Translations under genes and position numbers: made by a program | Assembly (NCBI GenBank): GCA_035315885.1 | Contig: DATFXM010000129.1 | Location: forward strand, 1-31,508 | DNA length: 31,508 nt | Source of the DNA: DATFXM01 sp035315885 | GTDB lineage: Bacteria; Acidobacteriota; Blastocatellia; UBA7656 | Direction: 5' to 3' | Shown here: positions 8,106 through 16,532 of the stretch, one piece after another | Position numbering within the stretch: the stretch's first letter is position 1 | How the letters are laid out: each line of letters opens with the position of its first letter | The notes under the pieces: generated by a model | Seen by the model: only the letters and a program-made list of their open reading frames with translations | Told to the model about the DNA's origin: nothing | The model's database searches: none

Positions 8106-9636
8106 CGCTGGTGTGACCAGCACGGACAAGAATTCAGCGCTCAGCGCGGAACCCGAAGCGACAACAACGCACACCGACGTCACTAGAGTGGCGGGGCGCG
8201 GCACCGTGTACATCACGCTTGCGAAGGTGTGGTTCATGCTGACCGGGTATGCCACGCATTTCGCGCTTGCTAGATTGATGTCGATCGAGAACTACGGCTT
8301 GTATCAGGTGGTGATGGGGGTCGTAGCGATCATCAATGCGGTTATAACCATCGGTACATCTCAGACCGTTTCTAAGTACGTGTCGCACGATGAGGCTTCA
8401 GCGGACTCGGTCAAGAACGCGGCCCTGCGGCTTCAATTGTTGATCGGCGGTGGAGCGTCGCTTTGTTTTCTACTTCTTGCGCCGGTCGTGTCGGCGTACC
8501 TGCGCGATCCGCAACTTACGAATTACCTGAGGCTGGCTTCGCTGATTCCGCTCGCGTATTCCTTCTATTCGGTTTTCGTTGGCTACTTCAATGGACAGAA
8601 ACGATTCCTTACGCAGGCTGGACTTGATGCGACGTATTCCACGCTGAAGGTTTTTTTCATCCTGTTGCTGGTGTCGCTGGGTTACGGCGTCGGAGGCGGC
8701 GTGGGCGGCTTTGCTCTCGCCGCTGGAGTTGTGCTTGTGATTTCGGCAGTTGTCGCGCGAAGATCGCACGATACCGCGGTGATCAATAAGCGCTCGATGC
8801 CTTTGCGTGAGCTGGCTCACTTTCAGATCTACCTGCTGGGATTCACTCTGGTGATGAATCTGCTTCAAAAGGTAGATTTAATTTTGATCAAATCGCTTTC
8901 GTCGTCGAATCCGCAGACCGCGAGTGAAAATGCAGGTTACTACGGGGCCGCTATAAACCTGGCGAACATCACTTATCAGATAATTATCTCGATGGCGTTT
9001 GTAGTTTTCCCTCTGGTGTCACGGGCGGCGTTTGAGGAGGATCGGGCGCGAACGCGCACTTACATAGCGAACACTCTCAGATATTCGCTGATGATCATGG
9101 CGGGCGTTGCAACACTGCTGTCGGCGAATGCAACAGAAGCGATCAGGCTCGTGTACAAGGCTGAATACGAAGTGGCGGCTCCGTCGTTGAGGATCGTTGC
9201 GTTCGGGATGTTGTTCTTCGGGGTGCTGTTCGTTGCTACGACTATTATCTCGGCGAGCGGACGTCCGTCCGTATCGCTGTTGATTGGGTTAGTGACTTTG
9301 ATCTCGAGCGCGTCGCTCAACGCGGCTTTGATACCGGGATATGGCATTGCGGGAGCGGCGACTGCCACGACTGCGGGAATGGCGCTCGGATCGGTGTTAT
9401 GTGGATCTTACCTGCTGAGCAGCTTCAAAGCGCTGATGTCGATGAGCTCGCTGATCAGGATCGTTTCATGTTCGGCGTTGGTCTACGTTGTCTCAGCCGC
9501 GGTGACCGCGAGCTCGCGACCGTTGATCGTTGCCAAGCTGGTTGGAGTCGGAATTGTTTACATAGCTGGGTTGATAGCGACTCGCGAAATCGGATCCTCC
9601 GAAGTGAGCGCGGCCAGAAAAGTATTAGGGGTTTGA
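8095..9636 (+). CDS. Polysaccharide flippase, MOP superfamily (Wzx/MurJ-like)
   Basis: 513 aa, about 12-14 hydrophobic segments from about residue 38, after a polar N-terminal tail of about 35 residues. The first helix region (TVYITLAKVWFMLTGY and FALARLMSIENYGLYQVV) has the look of the polysaccharide-synthesis/MurJ family, which moves undecaprenyl-linked glycans across the inner membrane. The ATG overlaps the preceding glycosyltransferase by 11 bases. Position after two glycosyltransferases supports glycan export over the drug/sodium antiport role of MATE relatives. No Wzy-type polymerase or chain-length gene is in the window. Confidence 0.85.
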   Translation: MVPSAGVTSTDKNSALSAEPEATTTHTDVTRVAGRGTVYITLAKVWFMLTGYATHFALARLMSIENYGLYQVVMGVVAIINAVITIGTSQTVSKYVSHDEASADSVKNAALRLQLLIGGGASLCFLLLAPVVSAYLRDPQLTNYLRLASLIPLAYSFYSVFVGYFNGQKRFLTQAGLDATYSTLKVFFILLLVSLGYGVGGGVGGFALAAGVVLVISAVVARRSHDTAVINKRSMPLRELAHFQIYLLGFTLVMNLLQKVDLILIKSLSSSNPQTASENAGYYGAAINLANITYQIIISMAFVVFPLVSRAAFEEDRARTRTYIANTLRYSLMIMAGVATLLSANATEAIRLVYKAEYEVAAPSLRIVAFGMLFFGVLFVATTIISASGRPSVSLLIGLVTLISSASLNAALIPGYGIAGAATATTAGMALGSVLCGSYLLSSFKALMSMSSLIRIVSCSALVYVVSAAVTASSRPLIVAKLVGVGIVYIAGLIATREIGSSEVSAARKVLGV

Positions 9637-9783
9637 GAGTGTCCATTTCCTATTGCGGGTTTCTAGCTCGTTGCTGCTTCTCGACGGGTCTATACGCCCG
9701 ACCGCGGAACTTGGTCCGCAGCAATTCGCCTGATACAGTCAACCAGAAACTGGAAAGCAGAAGCTAAAGATCCGAAACGAATC

Positions 9784-11442
9784 ATGAAGCTACTAGTCAT
9801 AGGCCTCGACGGCGCATCATTCAACGTGCTCGATCCCTTGATCGAACGCGCGCAGCTCCCGAACATCAAGGCGCTGATCGATCGAGGCGCGCGTGCGGAG
9901 CTCGAAACGACATTCCCGCCGATAACAGCGGTGGCGTGGTCCAGTTTCATGACCGGAAAGAATCCGGGGAAGCACGGCATCTTCGAGTTTGTTACCCGCA
10001 ATGGATCGAGTCGCGAACTTGCAGTCAACGCTTCGCTGCGAGAAGGAAGCGCGATTTGGGATTTGCTCAGCGAGGCCGGCAAGCGAGTGATCGTTCACAA
10101 TTTTCCTTGCACCTATCCACCGCGCGCGGTCAACGGACTAATGATCTCCGACTTCATGACTCCTTCGGGACGAAGTGACTACGGCTTCCCGCAGTCGCTG
10201 CTGAAAGAGCTTGAGGACAAGTTCGGGCCGTATAGATTACATCTTCATCAGACTTATGCAAGCGGGGGAGCCCGGGGAGTTCTCGACGAGTTGAATGATG
10301 AGCTGGAGTACAAGGCGAAAGTCTCCGAGTATTTGATGACTCAATACGACTGGGACGGGTTCTTTCAGTACTTCTGGGGCACCGATCGAATCCAGCATGA
10401 GTTGTGGCACATCATCGACGAGAAACATCCCCGACACGACAAGCAGGAAGCCGCGCTGTATCGCGAGAAGGTGTACGGGTATTTCCGTAGAGTCGACGAA
10501 ATAGTAGGCGGCTTGATCAAGCTCGCGGGCGACGACGCTACGGTGTGGATCCTTTCGGACCACGGATTTGGGCCCGCGCACAAATACTGCTCATTCAACC
10601 TCTGGCTGATGCAGGAGGGTTTCCTGCGGCTCAAAGCCGATGCTTTGACCAGGATCAAGAAGCTGATGTTCTACGCCGGAGTCACGCCCGAGACTGCGTA
10701 CAAGCTCATTCGGGCGATACCAATCAAATCGCTGCAACCTTCCAGAGGAGTGAGTCAGAAACCGGGTGCGTCGAAACTTCTTAACAGGGTGTTTCTATCC
10801 TTCGAAGACGTCGACTGGTCGCGGACCGTTGCATTTTCAAAAGGGAACTACGGACAGATTTATGTGAATTTGAAGGGGCGGGAGCGAAACGGATCGGTAC
10901 CCGAAGAGGACTACGAGAGCGTGTGCGAGGACATCGTTGCGCGGCTCAAGGCTATGAAAGACCCTGAAAGCGGCGAGCCGTGGATCGATCGCGTCTTTCG
11001 GCGCGAGCAAATCTACGAGGGGCCCAGAGTCGGGGATGCTCCTGATATCGCTTTTCTCCCGCGTGATATGCGCTATCTGCCGCTTGGCAACGCCGACTTC
11101 ACTTCGAACAAATTCATGGTGGATGCGTTTGGGATTTCCGGATGTCACCGAATGCAAGGCGTGTTGATGGCCGCTGGAGGGCCGGTGAATCGCGGCGTCA
11201 AAGTCGACGGAGCGCGGATTGCCGACGTGGCTCCATCGGTGCTGTACGCTCTTGGCGCAGATATTCCGGATGATATGGATGGCAAGGTACTCCGCGGATT
11301 CATTCGGGAGGACTACTTGAAGGAACACCCGGTACGTTTTTCATCTGCGAGCGCGTCGAGGACCGCGAATGCGGTTGAGTTCACCGACGAGGAAAACGAA
11401 GAAGTTCTGGAGCGGTTGAAGAGCCTCGGGTATATGGGGTGA
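9784..11442 (+). CDS. Alkaline phosphatase superfamily phosphohydrolase (nucleotide pyrophosphatase/phosphodiesterase type)
   Basis: 552 aa. The N-terminal metal-site strand is LLVIGLDGAS, the nucleophile region is TFPPITAVAWSSFMTG followed by NPGKHGI, and the second metal set lies in WILSDHGFGP (D and H). Later conserved pieces are GTDRIQHELWH and SGCHRMQG. This fold hydrolyses phosphate mono- or diesters. No signal peptide is visible, so it is probably cytosolic. Lying 147 bases after the flippase in the same direction, it may act on a glycan lipid or nucleotide-sugar intermediate, or transfer a phospho-group; this is inference. The C-terminus (about 515-552) is a charged tail. The gap 9637-9783 has a small GCGGA/TCCGC dyad without a T-run and no gene. 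Confidence 0.82.
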   Translation: MKLLVIGLDGASFNVLDPLIERAQLPNIKALIDRGARAELETTFPPITAVAWSSFMTGKNPGKHGIFEFVTRNGSSRELAVNASLREGSAIWDLLSEAGKRVIVHNFPCTYPPRAVNGLMISDFMTPSGRSDYGFPQSLLKELEDKFGPYRLHLHQTYASGGARGVLDELNDELEYKAKVSEYLMTQYDWDGFFQYFWGTDRIQHELWHIIDEKHPRHDKQEAALYREKVYGYFRRVDEIVGGLIKLAGDDATVWILSDHGFGPAHKYCSFNLWLMQEGFLRLKADALTRIKKLMFYAGVTPETAYKLIRAIPIKSLQPSRGVSQKPGASKLLNRVFLSFEDVDWSRTVAFSKGNYGQIYVNLKGRERNGSVPEEDYESVCEDIVARLKAMKDPESGEPWIDRVFRREQIYEGPRVGDAPDIAFLPRDMRYLPLGNADFTSNKFMVDAFGISGCHRMQGVLMAAGGPVNRGVKVDGARIADVAPSVLYALGADIPDDMDGKVLRGFIREDYLKEHPVRFSSASASRTANAVEFTDEENEEVLERLKSLGYMG

Positions 11443-11460
11443 CGGGGACGGACTAAAGTT

Positions 11461-11508
11461 CTGCGTTCTGAGTCCTGAGTAGGGGTTGGAACTCAGCACT
11501 CAGCACTA
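11461..11508. repeat. Degenerate short copy of the CTCAGCACT palindromic repeat
   Basis: CTGCGTTCTGAGTCCTGAGT, a remnant core AGGGGTTGGA, then ACTCAGCACTCAGCACT. It lies between the convergent AlkP-family and permease genes, and the stop codon of the minus-strand permease falls at its right edge. It matches the copy at 15070-15166, where the complement of CTGCGTTCTGAGT appears at the right end. Confidence 0.75.
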
Positions 11509-12819
11509 ACTAGTCCTCCGCAACCTGAAGAGTCCGTAGACCACCAAACCGGTACCTGCAGCAATCGCCGCGTCCCGGGCATCAGTCCCCTTGCAGTTGG
11601 CCAGCAGCCAGCAGATCAGCAACAACGACAGCACCGCGACCACCGCTGCCCCTGGCGCGTTGAACAAGGCTTGTGGAGCCGTTTTTCGCGAACGAAACAC
11701 CAGCAGCGCAGCGCAGGTGGCCGCGTACGCCAGCAGTCGAGCGATGATGCTGATCGTCGCCGCATAGATGAAGGTCCCGGTCAACGTCAGAACAGTCATC
11801 ACCACCGCCGTCACCAGTATCGAAACATAAGGCGTTCGAAATTTGGCATGCGTAGCCGCAAGAATCTGCGGAAGCTCTCCCCGCTCACTCATCGCAAACG
11901 GAAGCCGCGACCCGGCAAGTACCAAAACGTTGAGAGTCCCTATCACCGATATCACCGCACCCGCGGTGATGAAACCGGCACCACCGCGCCCCATAAACCT
12001 CGCGCTCGCATCAGCCAGAGGGCGAGACGAGGAGCCCAGTTCCGGGAACGTTCCGATGCACACTACTTGAATCAAGACGTACGTGACCGTCACCACTGCC
12101 AGCGCACGAAGGATCGCCAACGGCAGGCTCCGGCGCGGATCTTTGATTTCGCCCGCTGGTATCACCGCCATTTCGAAACCAGTAAACGCGTAGACAAGCA
12201 GCAACACCGCTTTTGAGAAATCCCCAATCGGAGGTACCGGACCAGGCGTGAAGTTGTCGAATCGCACGAAGAACAATCCGACAAGCACAAAGCACGCAAG
12301 CGGCGCCAGTTTCCCGATGGTAAATATGTTGCTTGCAAGCGCGGCATCCTTCACACCGACTATATTCACGATGGTCAGAGCAGTGGTCAGTGCGATTATC
12401 AAAGCGGGACGGCCGGTAGGCGACGCAAGTCCAACCCAGAAATACCCCACGTAATCCACAAGCAGATTAAGATTCGCTGCAAAGGCGGTCAGCCTTGCCA
12501 ACCAGATCAGCCAGCCGACCTCGAAGCCAACCACCGGTCTAAACGCCTCGTGGGCGTAGAGGTATGGCCCGCCGGTGCCGTCAAACCTGCTGCCGACCTC
12601 GGCAAAGCAGTAAACGATCATCGCTATGAAGATTCCGCATACAACGAAAGCTCCGAGACTGTAGACGCCGATCGTCTTGAAGACCTGCGACGGGAATCCG
12701 AAGATGCCTGCGCCAATCATCCCGTTGATCGCAAGTGCGACCAGGTCCCACCCGCCCATCGCGCGGACCAGACCTGCTTTTGTTTTCTCGGTTGCGGCTG
12801 GAGCTCTTTGTGTCTGCAT
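11506..12819 (-). CDS. APC superfamily amino acid/polyamine permease
   Basis: 437 aa, about 12 membrane helices. The first helix has the substrate-binding glycine motif NGMIGAGIFGFP typical of APC transporters, and helix 6 contains YAFTGFEM. A polar N-terminal tail of about 20 residues precedes helix 1. These carriers take up or exchange amino acids or polyamines with protons or other solutes. The substrate cannot be read from sequence, and the gene stands alone between convergent and divergent neighbours. Its TAG stop lies at the edge of a repeat arm. Confidence 0.88.
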   Translation of the reverse strand: MQTQRAPAATEKTKAGLVRAMGGWDLVALAINGMIGAGIFGFPSQVFKTIGVYSLGAFVVCGIFIAMIVYCFAEVGSRFDGTGGPYLYAHEAFRPVVGFEVGWLIWLARLTAFAANLNLLVDYVGYFWVGLASPTGRPALIIALTTALTIVNIVGVKDAALASNIFTIGKLAPLACFVLVGLFFVRFDNFTPGPVPPIGDFSKAVLLLVYAFTGFEMAVIPAGEIKDPRRSLPLAILRALAVVTVTYVLIQVVCIGTFPELGSSSRPLADASARFMGRGGAGFITAGAVISVIGTLNVLVLAGSRLPFAMSERGELPQILAATHAKFRTPYVSILVTAVVMTVLTLTGTFIYAATISIIARLLAYAATCAALLVFRSRKTAPQALFNAPGAAVVAVLSLLLICWLLANCKGTDARDAAIAAGTGLVVYGLFRLRRTS

Positions 12820-12986
12820 GGTCAGGAAGATTCAAAACGGGAATCTTATCGGCTGATGGCATCGACTTCAATCTACGATTTGATCGCGTCCTTCTTTGAT
12901 CGTACTGCCTGAGCGACAGCAGGTTTTCTCACTGTTTGTTCTCGCTCAGTCACAACCAAACCACCACATCGCGATTTGGCGTAGCT

Positions 12987-13015
12987 TTCTATGGCCGTAC
13001 ACGTTGCGCTACAAT
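12987..13015 (+). promoter_or_regulatory. Possible sigma-70-type promoter for the CDGSH gene
   Basis: TACAAT at 13010-13015 resembles a -10 box, with a weak TTCTAT at 12987-12992 at 17-base spacing. Transcription from here would give a leader of roughly 45 bases before the ATG at 13068. The -35 match is poor, so this is tentative. Confidence 0.3.
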
Positions 13016-13067
13016 GGCCCGCCGTACTTTTGAATTAAAATCTATAGATTTCCCGGAAGGAATGAGC

Positions 13068-13310
13068 ATGAGTGAAAACAACATTGAGATCGTCTGCACC
13101 AACAATGGACCTCTGCGGGTGATCGGCGACGGCATCGTTTTGAAAGACGCGCAGGGCAACACGTTTGGACTGGGTGGCCGCCACATAATCTCGCTGTGCC
13201 GGTGTGGTCACTCCGAAAACAAACCATTCTGTGACGGGTCACATGCGCGAGTCGGTTTCCAATCCGAGATCCAGGCGCGCGAGTTGCCTCCACCGCCTCC
13301 GAAACCCTGA
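13068..13310 (+). CDS. CDGSH-type iron-sulfur protein
   Basis: 80 aa. The C-terminal half carries the complete CDGSH motif CRCGHSENKPFCDGSH with C44, C46, C55 and H59, which binds a [2Fe-2S] cluster through three cysteines and one histidine. The N-terminal half (LRVIGDGIVLKDAQGN) is the usual lead-in of small bacterial CDGSH proteins. Bacterial members are thought to act in redox or cluster transfer. I chose the ATG at 13068 because GGAAGG ends 7 bases upstream; the ATG at 13062 is too close to that site. The end is proline-rich (PPPPPKP). It lies 65 bases before the AtuA gene in the same direction. Confidence 0.93.
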   Translation: MSENNIEIVCTNNGPLRVIGDGIVLKDAQGNTFGLGGRHIISLCRCGHSENKPFCDGSHARVGFQSEIQARELPPPPPKP

Positions 13311-13375
13311 AGCTTTTTTTGCGCGCGGTCGGCCGCCGTGACCATCCGAGAATTCAAAATTGGAGACTCGCATCA

Positions 13376-14740
13376 ATGAAAACTGTGAGGATCGCTAACG
13401 GCCAGGGCTTTTGGGGAGATTCCCTCGATGCGCCGATTGAACAGGTGCGGAGAGGTCCGATCGATTATTTGACGCTCGATTATCTCGCCGAAATCACTAT
13501 GTCCATCATGCAGAAACAGCGTTCACGGGATCCGCGCTCGGGGTATGCGAGGGACTTCGTTGCGATGGTCGGAGAAATTCTTCCGGACCTTGTAGAACGA
13601 AACATCAAAGTCGTTGCTAATGCCGGAGGAGTGAACCCGGAGGCGTGTCGTGACGCGGTCATCGACGTCGCGCAAAAGAAAGGATTCGGAGGCAAGATCA
13701 AGATCGGCACGGTCGCTGGCGACGACATAATGCAGCGGCTCGAAGATTTCGTGCGACGCGGAATTCAGTTGAAGAACCTGGATACCGGCGATCCGCTCGA
13801 GTCTGTGCTCGATCGAGTTCAGAGCGCCAACGTTTACTTCGGTGGCCGCGCGGTCGCTGAATGTTTGCGCGCTGGTGCCCAGGTTGTTATCGCGGGTCGC
13901 GTGACTGATACCGGTCTTTCGCTTGGGCCGATGATTCACGAGTTCGGCTGGCGCGCGGATGAGTGGGACAAGCTTGCGGCAGGCACGATAGCAGGTCACA
14001 CGGTGGAGTGCGGTGCGCAGTGCACGGGAGGCAACTGCCTGATCGACTGGCAGACGATACCCGATATGTGGGACATCGGTTACCCGATCATCGAAGCCGA
14101 GCCAGATGGAACCTTCGTCATTACCAAACACGAAGGCACGGGTGGACGGATCACGGTGGGCTCGATCAAAGAGCAACTCCTCTATGAGATGGGCGATCCC
14201 CGCGAGTACATAACGCCGGACTGTATCGCCGATTTCACTACAATTGAACTCGAACAGGCCGGACCCAATCGAGTGCGGTTCAGTTCTATTAAGGGAAGGC
14301 CGGCGACGGATTCATACAAGGTGTCGATCAGCTATTCAGCGGGTTGGAAAGCTGTCGGCTCATTGGTCTACGGTTGGCCTGATGCTTACAGCAAAGCTAA
14401 AGCGGCAGACGCGATATTGAGACGGCGGCTTGAACACCTGGGTTTGAAGTTCGACAGCGTATTGACCGAGTTCGTTGGAGTCGACGCGTGTCATGGCAGG
14501 CTTTCCGGTGAGCCGCCGCCGGACTTGCCCGAGGTCGCCTTCAGAATTGGTGTGCGGTCGATGGACAAGGCCTCGGTCGAGCGTTTTACGAGAGAGATTG
14601 CGCCGCTGGTGCTGAATGGTCCGCCGACAGTTACCGGGTTTGGAGCAGGAAGGCCAAAGGCCGAGGAGATCATCGCCTACTGGCCCGCGCTGATCCCCAA
14701 GCATGAAGTAGAGTCGCAAATATCCGTAGTTGAGGCGTAA
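13376..14740 (+). CDS. AtuA family protein (DUF1446), main domain
   Basis: 454 aa. The family is recognised from the N-terminal VRIANGQGFWGDS and from NAGGVNPEAC, FGGRAVAECL, AGRVTDTGLSLGP and ECGAQCTGGN. AtuA was named from the acyclic terpene (citronellol/geraniol) utilisation cluster of Pseudomonas; its biochemical activity is not settled. In many bacteria the protein carries a C-terminal ferredoxin-fold domain. Here that domain is the separate gene starting 5 bases downstream. The ATG at 13376 was chosen over an upstream start at 13319 because the extra residues are not family-like and GGAG lies at 13362-13365. A link with the enoyl-CoA hydratase downstream suggests acyl-CoA catabolism. 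Confidence 0.88.
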   Translation: MKTVRIANGQGFWGDSLDAPIEQVRRGPIDYLTLDYLAEITMSIMQKQRSRDPRSGYARDFVAMVGEILPDLVERNIKVVANAGGVNPEACRDAVIDVAQKKGFGGKIKIGTVAGDDIMQRLEDFVRRGIQLKNLDTGDPLESVLDRVQSANVYFGGRAVAECLRAGAQVVIAGRVTDTGLSLGPMIHEFGWRADEWDKLAAGTIAGHTVECGAQCTGGNCLIDWQTIPDMWDIGYPIIEAEPDGTFVITKHEGTGGRITVGSIKEQLLYEMGDPREYITPDCIADFTTIELEQAGPNRVRFSSIKGRPATDSYKVSISYSAGWKAVGSLVYGWPDAYSKAKAADAILRRRLEHLGLKFDSVLTEFVGVDACHGRLSGEPPPDLPEVAFRIGVRSMDKASVERFTREIAPLVLNGPPTVTGFGAGRPKAEEIIAYWPALIPKHEVESQISVVEA

Positions 14741-14745
14741 CCCCG

Positions 14746-15075
14746 ATGCCAAAAGTCAAATTGCTACAGCTTGCACATGCACGGTCCGGAGATAAAGGCG
14801 ATACGGCGAACGTTGGAATCATCGCCTACAAGCCGGAGTACTATCCTTTGCTTGTCAAAGAGGTGACCGCCGAGCGGGTGAAGGAGCACTTTGCGGGGAT
14901 CTGTTTTGGCGAGGTGGAGAGGTTCGAGGTGCCGAACATTGGAGCCTTGAATTTTCTGCTTCATGAAAGCCTTGATGGCGGCGGAACTATTTCGCTTCGA
15001 ACGGATGCTCAGGGCAAGACTTACAGCGCGGCACTTCTGCGGATGGAGATCGACGTCCCGGAAGGGATTGAGTGA
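14746..15075 (+). CDS. AtuA-like C-terminal (ferredoxin-fold) domain protein
   Basis: 109 aa. LLQLAHARSGDKGDTANVG and FNFLL-like LNFLLHESLDGGG correspond to the C-terminal domain of long AtuA proteins. Five bases separate it from the main-domain gene, so the two products very probably form one complex. The name refers to the fold only: no cysteine cluster for an iron-sulfur centre is present. Its TGA stop lies in the first bases of the next repeat arm. Confidence 0.82.
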   Translation: MPKVKLLQLAHARSGDKGDTANVGIIAYKPEYYPLLVKEVTAERVKEHFAGICFGEVERFEVPNIGALNFLLHESLDGGGTISLRTDAQGKTYSAALLRMEIDVPEGIE

Positions 15076-15166
15076 GTTGTGAGTGCTGAGTGCTGAGTGG
15101 CAACCCCTTCCAGGTTGCAAGAACTCAGCCCTCAGCCCTCAGAACTCAGAACTCAGAACTACGCAG
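15070..15166. repeat. Palindromic repeat copy at the 3' end of the AtuA pair
   Basis: Left arm GTGAGTGCTGAGTGCTGAGT, core GGCAACCCCTTCCAGGTTGC and right arm of CTCAGCCCTCAG and ACTCAGA units ending ACTACGCAG. The core hairpin is retained but altered: CAACC and GGTTG still pair around CCTTCCA. It fills almost all of the gap before the GDT1 gene, whose ATG is 15 bases further on, so it may shape the leader of that gene. Confidence 0.85.
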
Positions 15167-15180
15167 TCAGGACCACACCT

Positions 15181-15453
15181 ATGGACTACCGCGTCATACT
15201 CTCTACGTTCGGCGTTATCTTCCTGGCGGAGATCGGCGACAAGACTCAATTGGCAGCCATGACCATGGCGGCTCAAAGCAAGAAGCCTGTGTCGGTTTTC
15301 ATAGGTGCAGCGTTGAGTCTTGCCCTCGTGTCGGCGCTTGGAATTGCTGCGGGCGAGCTTCTCACCACCGTCCTCCCCCTTGTTTGGATAAAAAGAGCCG
15401 CCGCTGCCGCTTTCATACTAGTGGGAGTGTTGATGCTCCTTGGCAAGTTATAG
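15181..15453 (+). CDS. Half-size GDT1/TMEM165 family cation transporter (UPF0016)
   Basis: 90 aa with three hydrophobic helices. The first contains the family motif EIGDKTQ (E17-Q23), whose acidic residues bind the ion. Eukaryotic and many bacterial members have two such halves; this gene encodes one, so a homodimer or a partner half elsewhere is expected. Characterised members export manganese or calcium. The ATG at 15181 begins the first helix region; a reading frame open further upstream only translates the repeat. No second half is seen downstream before 15684. Confidence 0.82.
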   Translation: MDYRVILSTFGVIFLAEIGDKTQLAAMTMAAQSKKPVSVFIGAALSLALVSALGIAAGELLTTVLPLVWIKRAAAAAFILVGVLMLLGKL

Positions 15454-15600
15454 ACGCACCAAAGGCATTGAATGAAGAGCATCGGTTCCTGTTGAGTGGT
15501 CTTGTTGCGGTGTTCGCCTTGAATGCCGCTCCCGGTTAACGCATCGGTCATACGTTGATCGCATCCGATTGGCGCTGGTGGGTCGAAACTAGCAATCGGG

Positions 15601-15606
15601 TATAAT
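15601..15606 (+). promoter_or_regulatory. Consensus -10 box upstream of the enoyl-CoA hydratase gene
   Basis: TATAAT matches the sigma-70 -10 consensus exactly. No good -35 hexamer is seen at 16-18 bases, so an activator may be needed or the match is chance. The hydratase ATG is 78 bases downstream. Confidence 0.4.
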
Positions 15607-15683
15607 GCACGCGGATCAACAACAGCAACGTTCAGTGTTTGATCGAGTGTCGGTATTGCGACGTTATAGAAGCAGGGAGAGCT

Positions 15684-16454
15684 ATGCCGCAATATGAGAA
15701 GATCGTCTATGCGCTAGACGGCGCAGTGGCGCGTGTGACTTTGAATAGGCCCGACAAGCGAAATGCGCTCGACGATCAGATAGTCACCGAGCTGAGGAAC
15801 GCGCTGGCGCATGCAGCCGCCGACGATAATGTGCGAGTCGTAGCGTTGAGCGGAGCCGGAAAGGACTTCTGCTCGGGAGCCGATCTTGCCGCGCTAAAAA
15901 AAATAAGCGAGGCGACGGTGATGGAGAATGTTCGCAACGCGCGTGACATGTCACAGTTGTTCCTGGAAATGAGACGTCACCCGCGTCCGATCGTTGCGCT
16001 GGTTCGAGGCCGGGCGCTCGCAGGCGGGTGCGGCCTGGCAACCGCGTGCGATCTGGTGCTCGCGGCGGAGTCGGCGCGGTTCGGCTACCCCGAGGTCAAC
16101 ATCGGTTTTATTCCGGCTATGGTGATGGCCATTCTGCGGCGTTGCACATCTGAAAAGCTGGCATTCGAATTAATCACCCGTGGAGAAGTGATCAGCGCTT
16201 CGAAAGCAGCGGAGGTTGGCCTGATAAACCGCGTATTCTCCGACGACGAGTTCGATACGCTATCCGAAGAGTACGTTGAGAAGCTGGCATCGAAATCGGC
16301 GTCAGCCGTGAGCCTGTCGAAGAATCTGTTGTATCACATGGACGGAATGACGTTTGAGAGCGCGATTGAAGCAGGCGTGCAATTAAACGCGATCACCAGA
16401 ATGACCGAGGACTGCAAGAAAGGCGTCGAGAAGTTTTTGAACAGGAATTCTTGA
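15684..16454 (+). CDS. Enoyl-CoA hydratase/isomerase family protein
   Basis: 256 aa crotonase-fold enzyme. NRPDKRNALD, the oxyanion-hole segments FCSGADL and ALAGGCGLATACD, and the catalytic Glu in GYPEVNIGFIP (E137) are present. The first catalytic glutamate of classical crotonase (E144, in the G-C-E-L position) is Gly here (GCGL), so only one of the two acid/base residues remains; this fits isomerases or methylglutaconyl-type variants better than a standard hydratase. The start at 15684 has GGGAG at 15675-15679. It lies in the same direction as the AtuA genes, which hints at branched acyl-CoA or terpenoid breakdown, but no carboxylase or dehydrogenase gene is near. Confidence 0.88.
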   Translation: MPQYEKIVYALDGAVARVTLNRPDKRNALDDQIVTELRNALAHAAADDNVRVVALSGAGKDFCSGADLAALKKISEATVMENVRNARDMSQLFLEMRRHPRPIVALVRGRALAGGCGLATACDLVLAAESARFGYPEVNIGFIPAMVMAILRRCTSEKLAFELITRGEVISASKAAEVGLINRVFSDDEFDTLSEEYVEKLASKSASAVSLSKNLLYHMDGMTFESAIEAGVQLNAITRMTEDCKKGVEKFLNRNS

Positions 16455-16532
16455 CTGGGTGCTAAGAAACTATGCCTTCAGGCCAGAACGTCCGAACCAT
16501 CTAGCAGTGTCGCGTGGTGCATCACAGGTCTC

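Noticed and set aside
9690..9725. Terminator between the flippase and AlkP-family genes
   Set aside because: The GCGGA/TCCGC dyad has only a 5-bp stem and no T-run; the next gene continues in the same direction.
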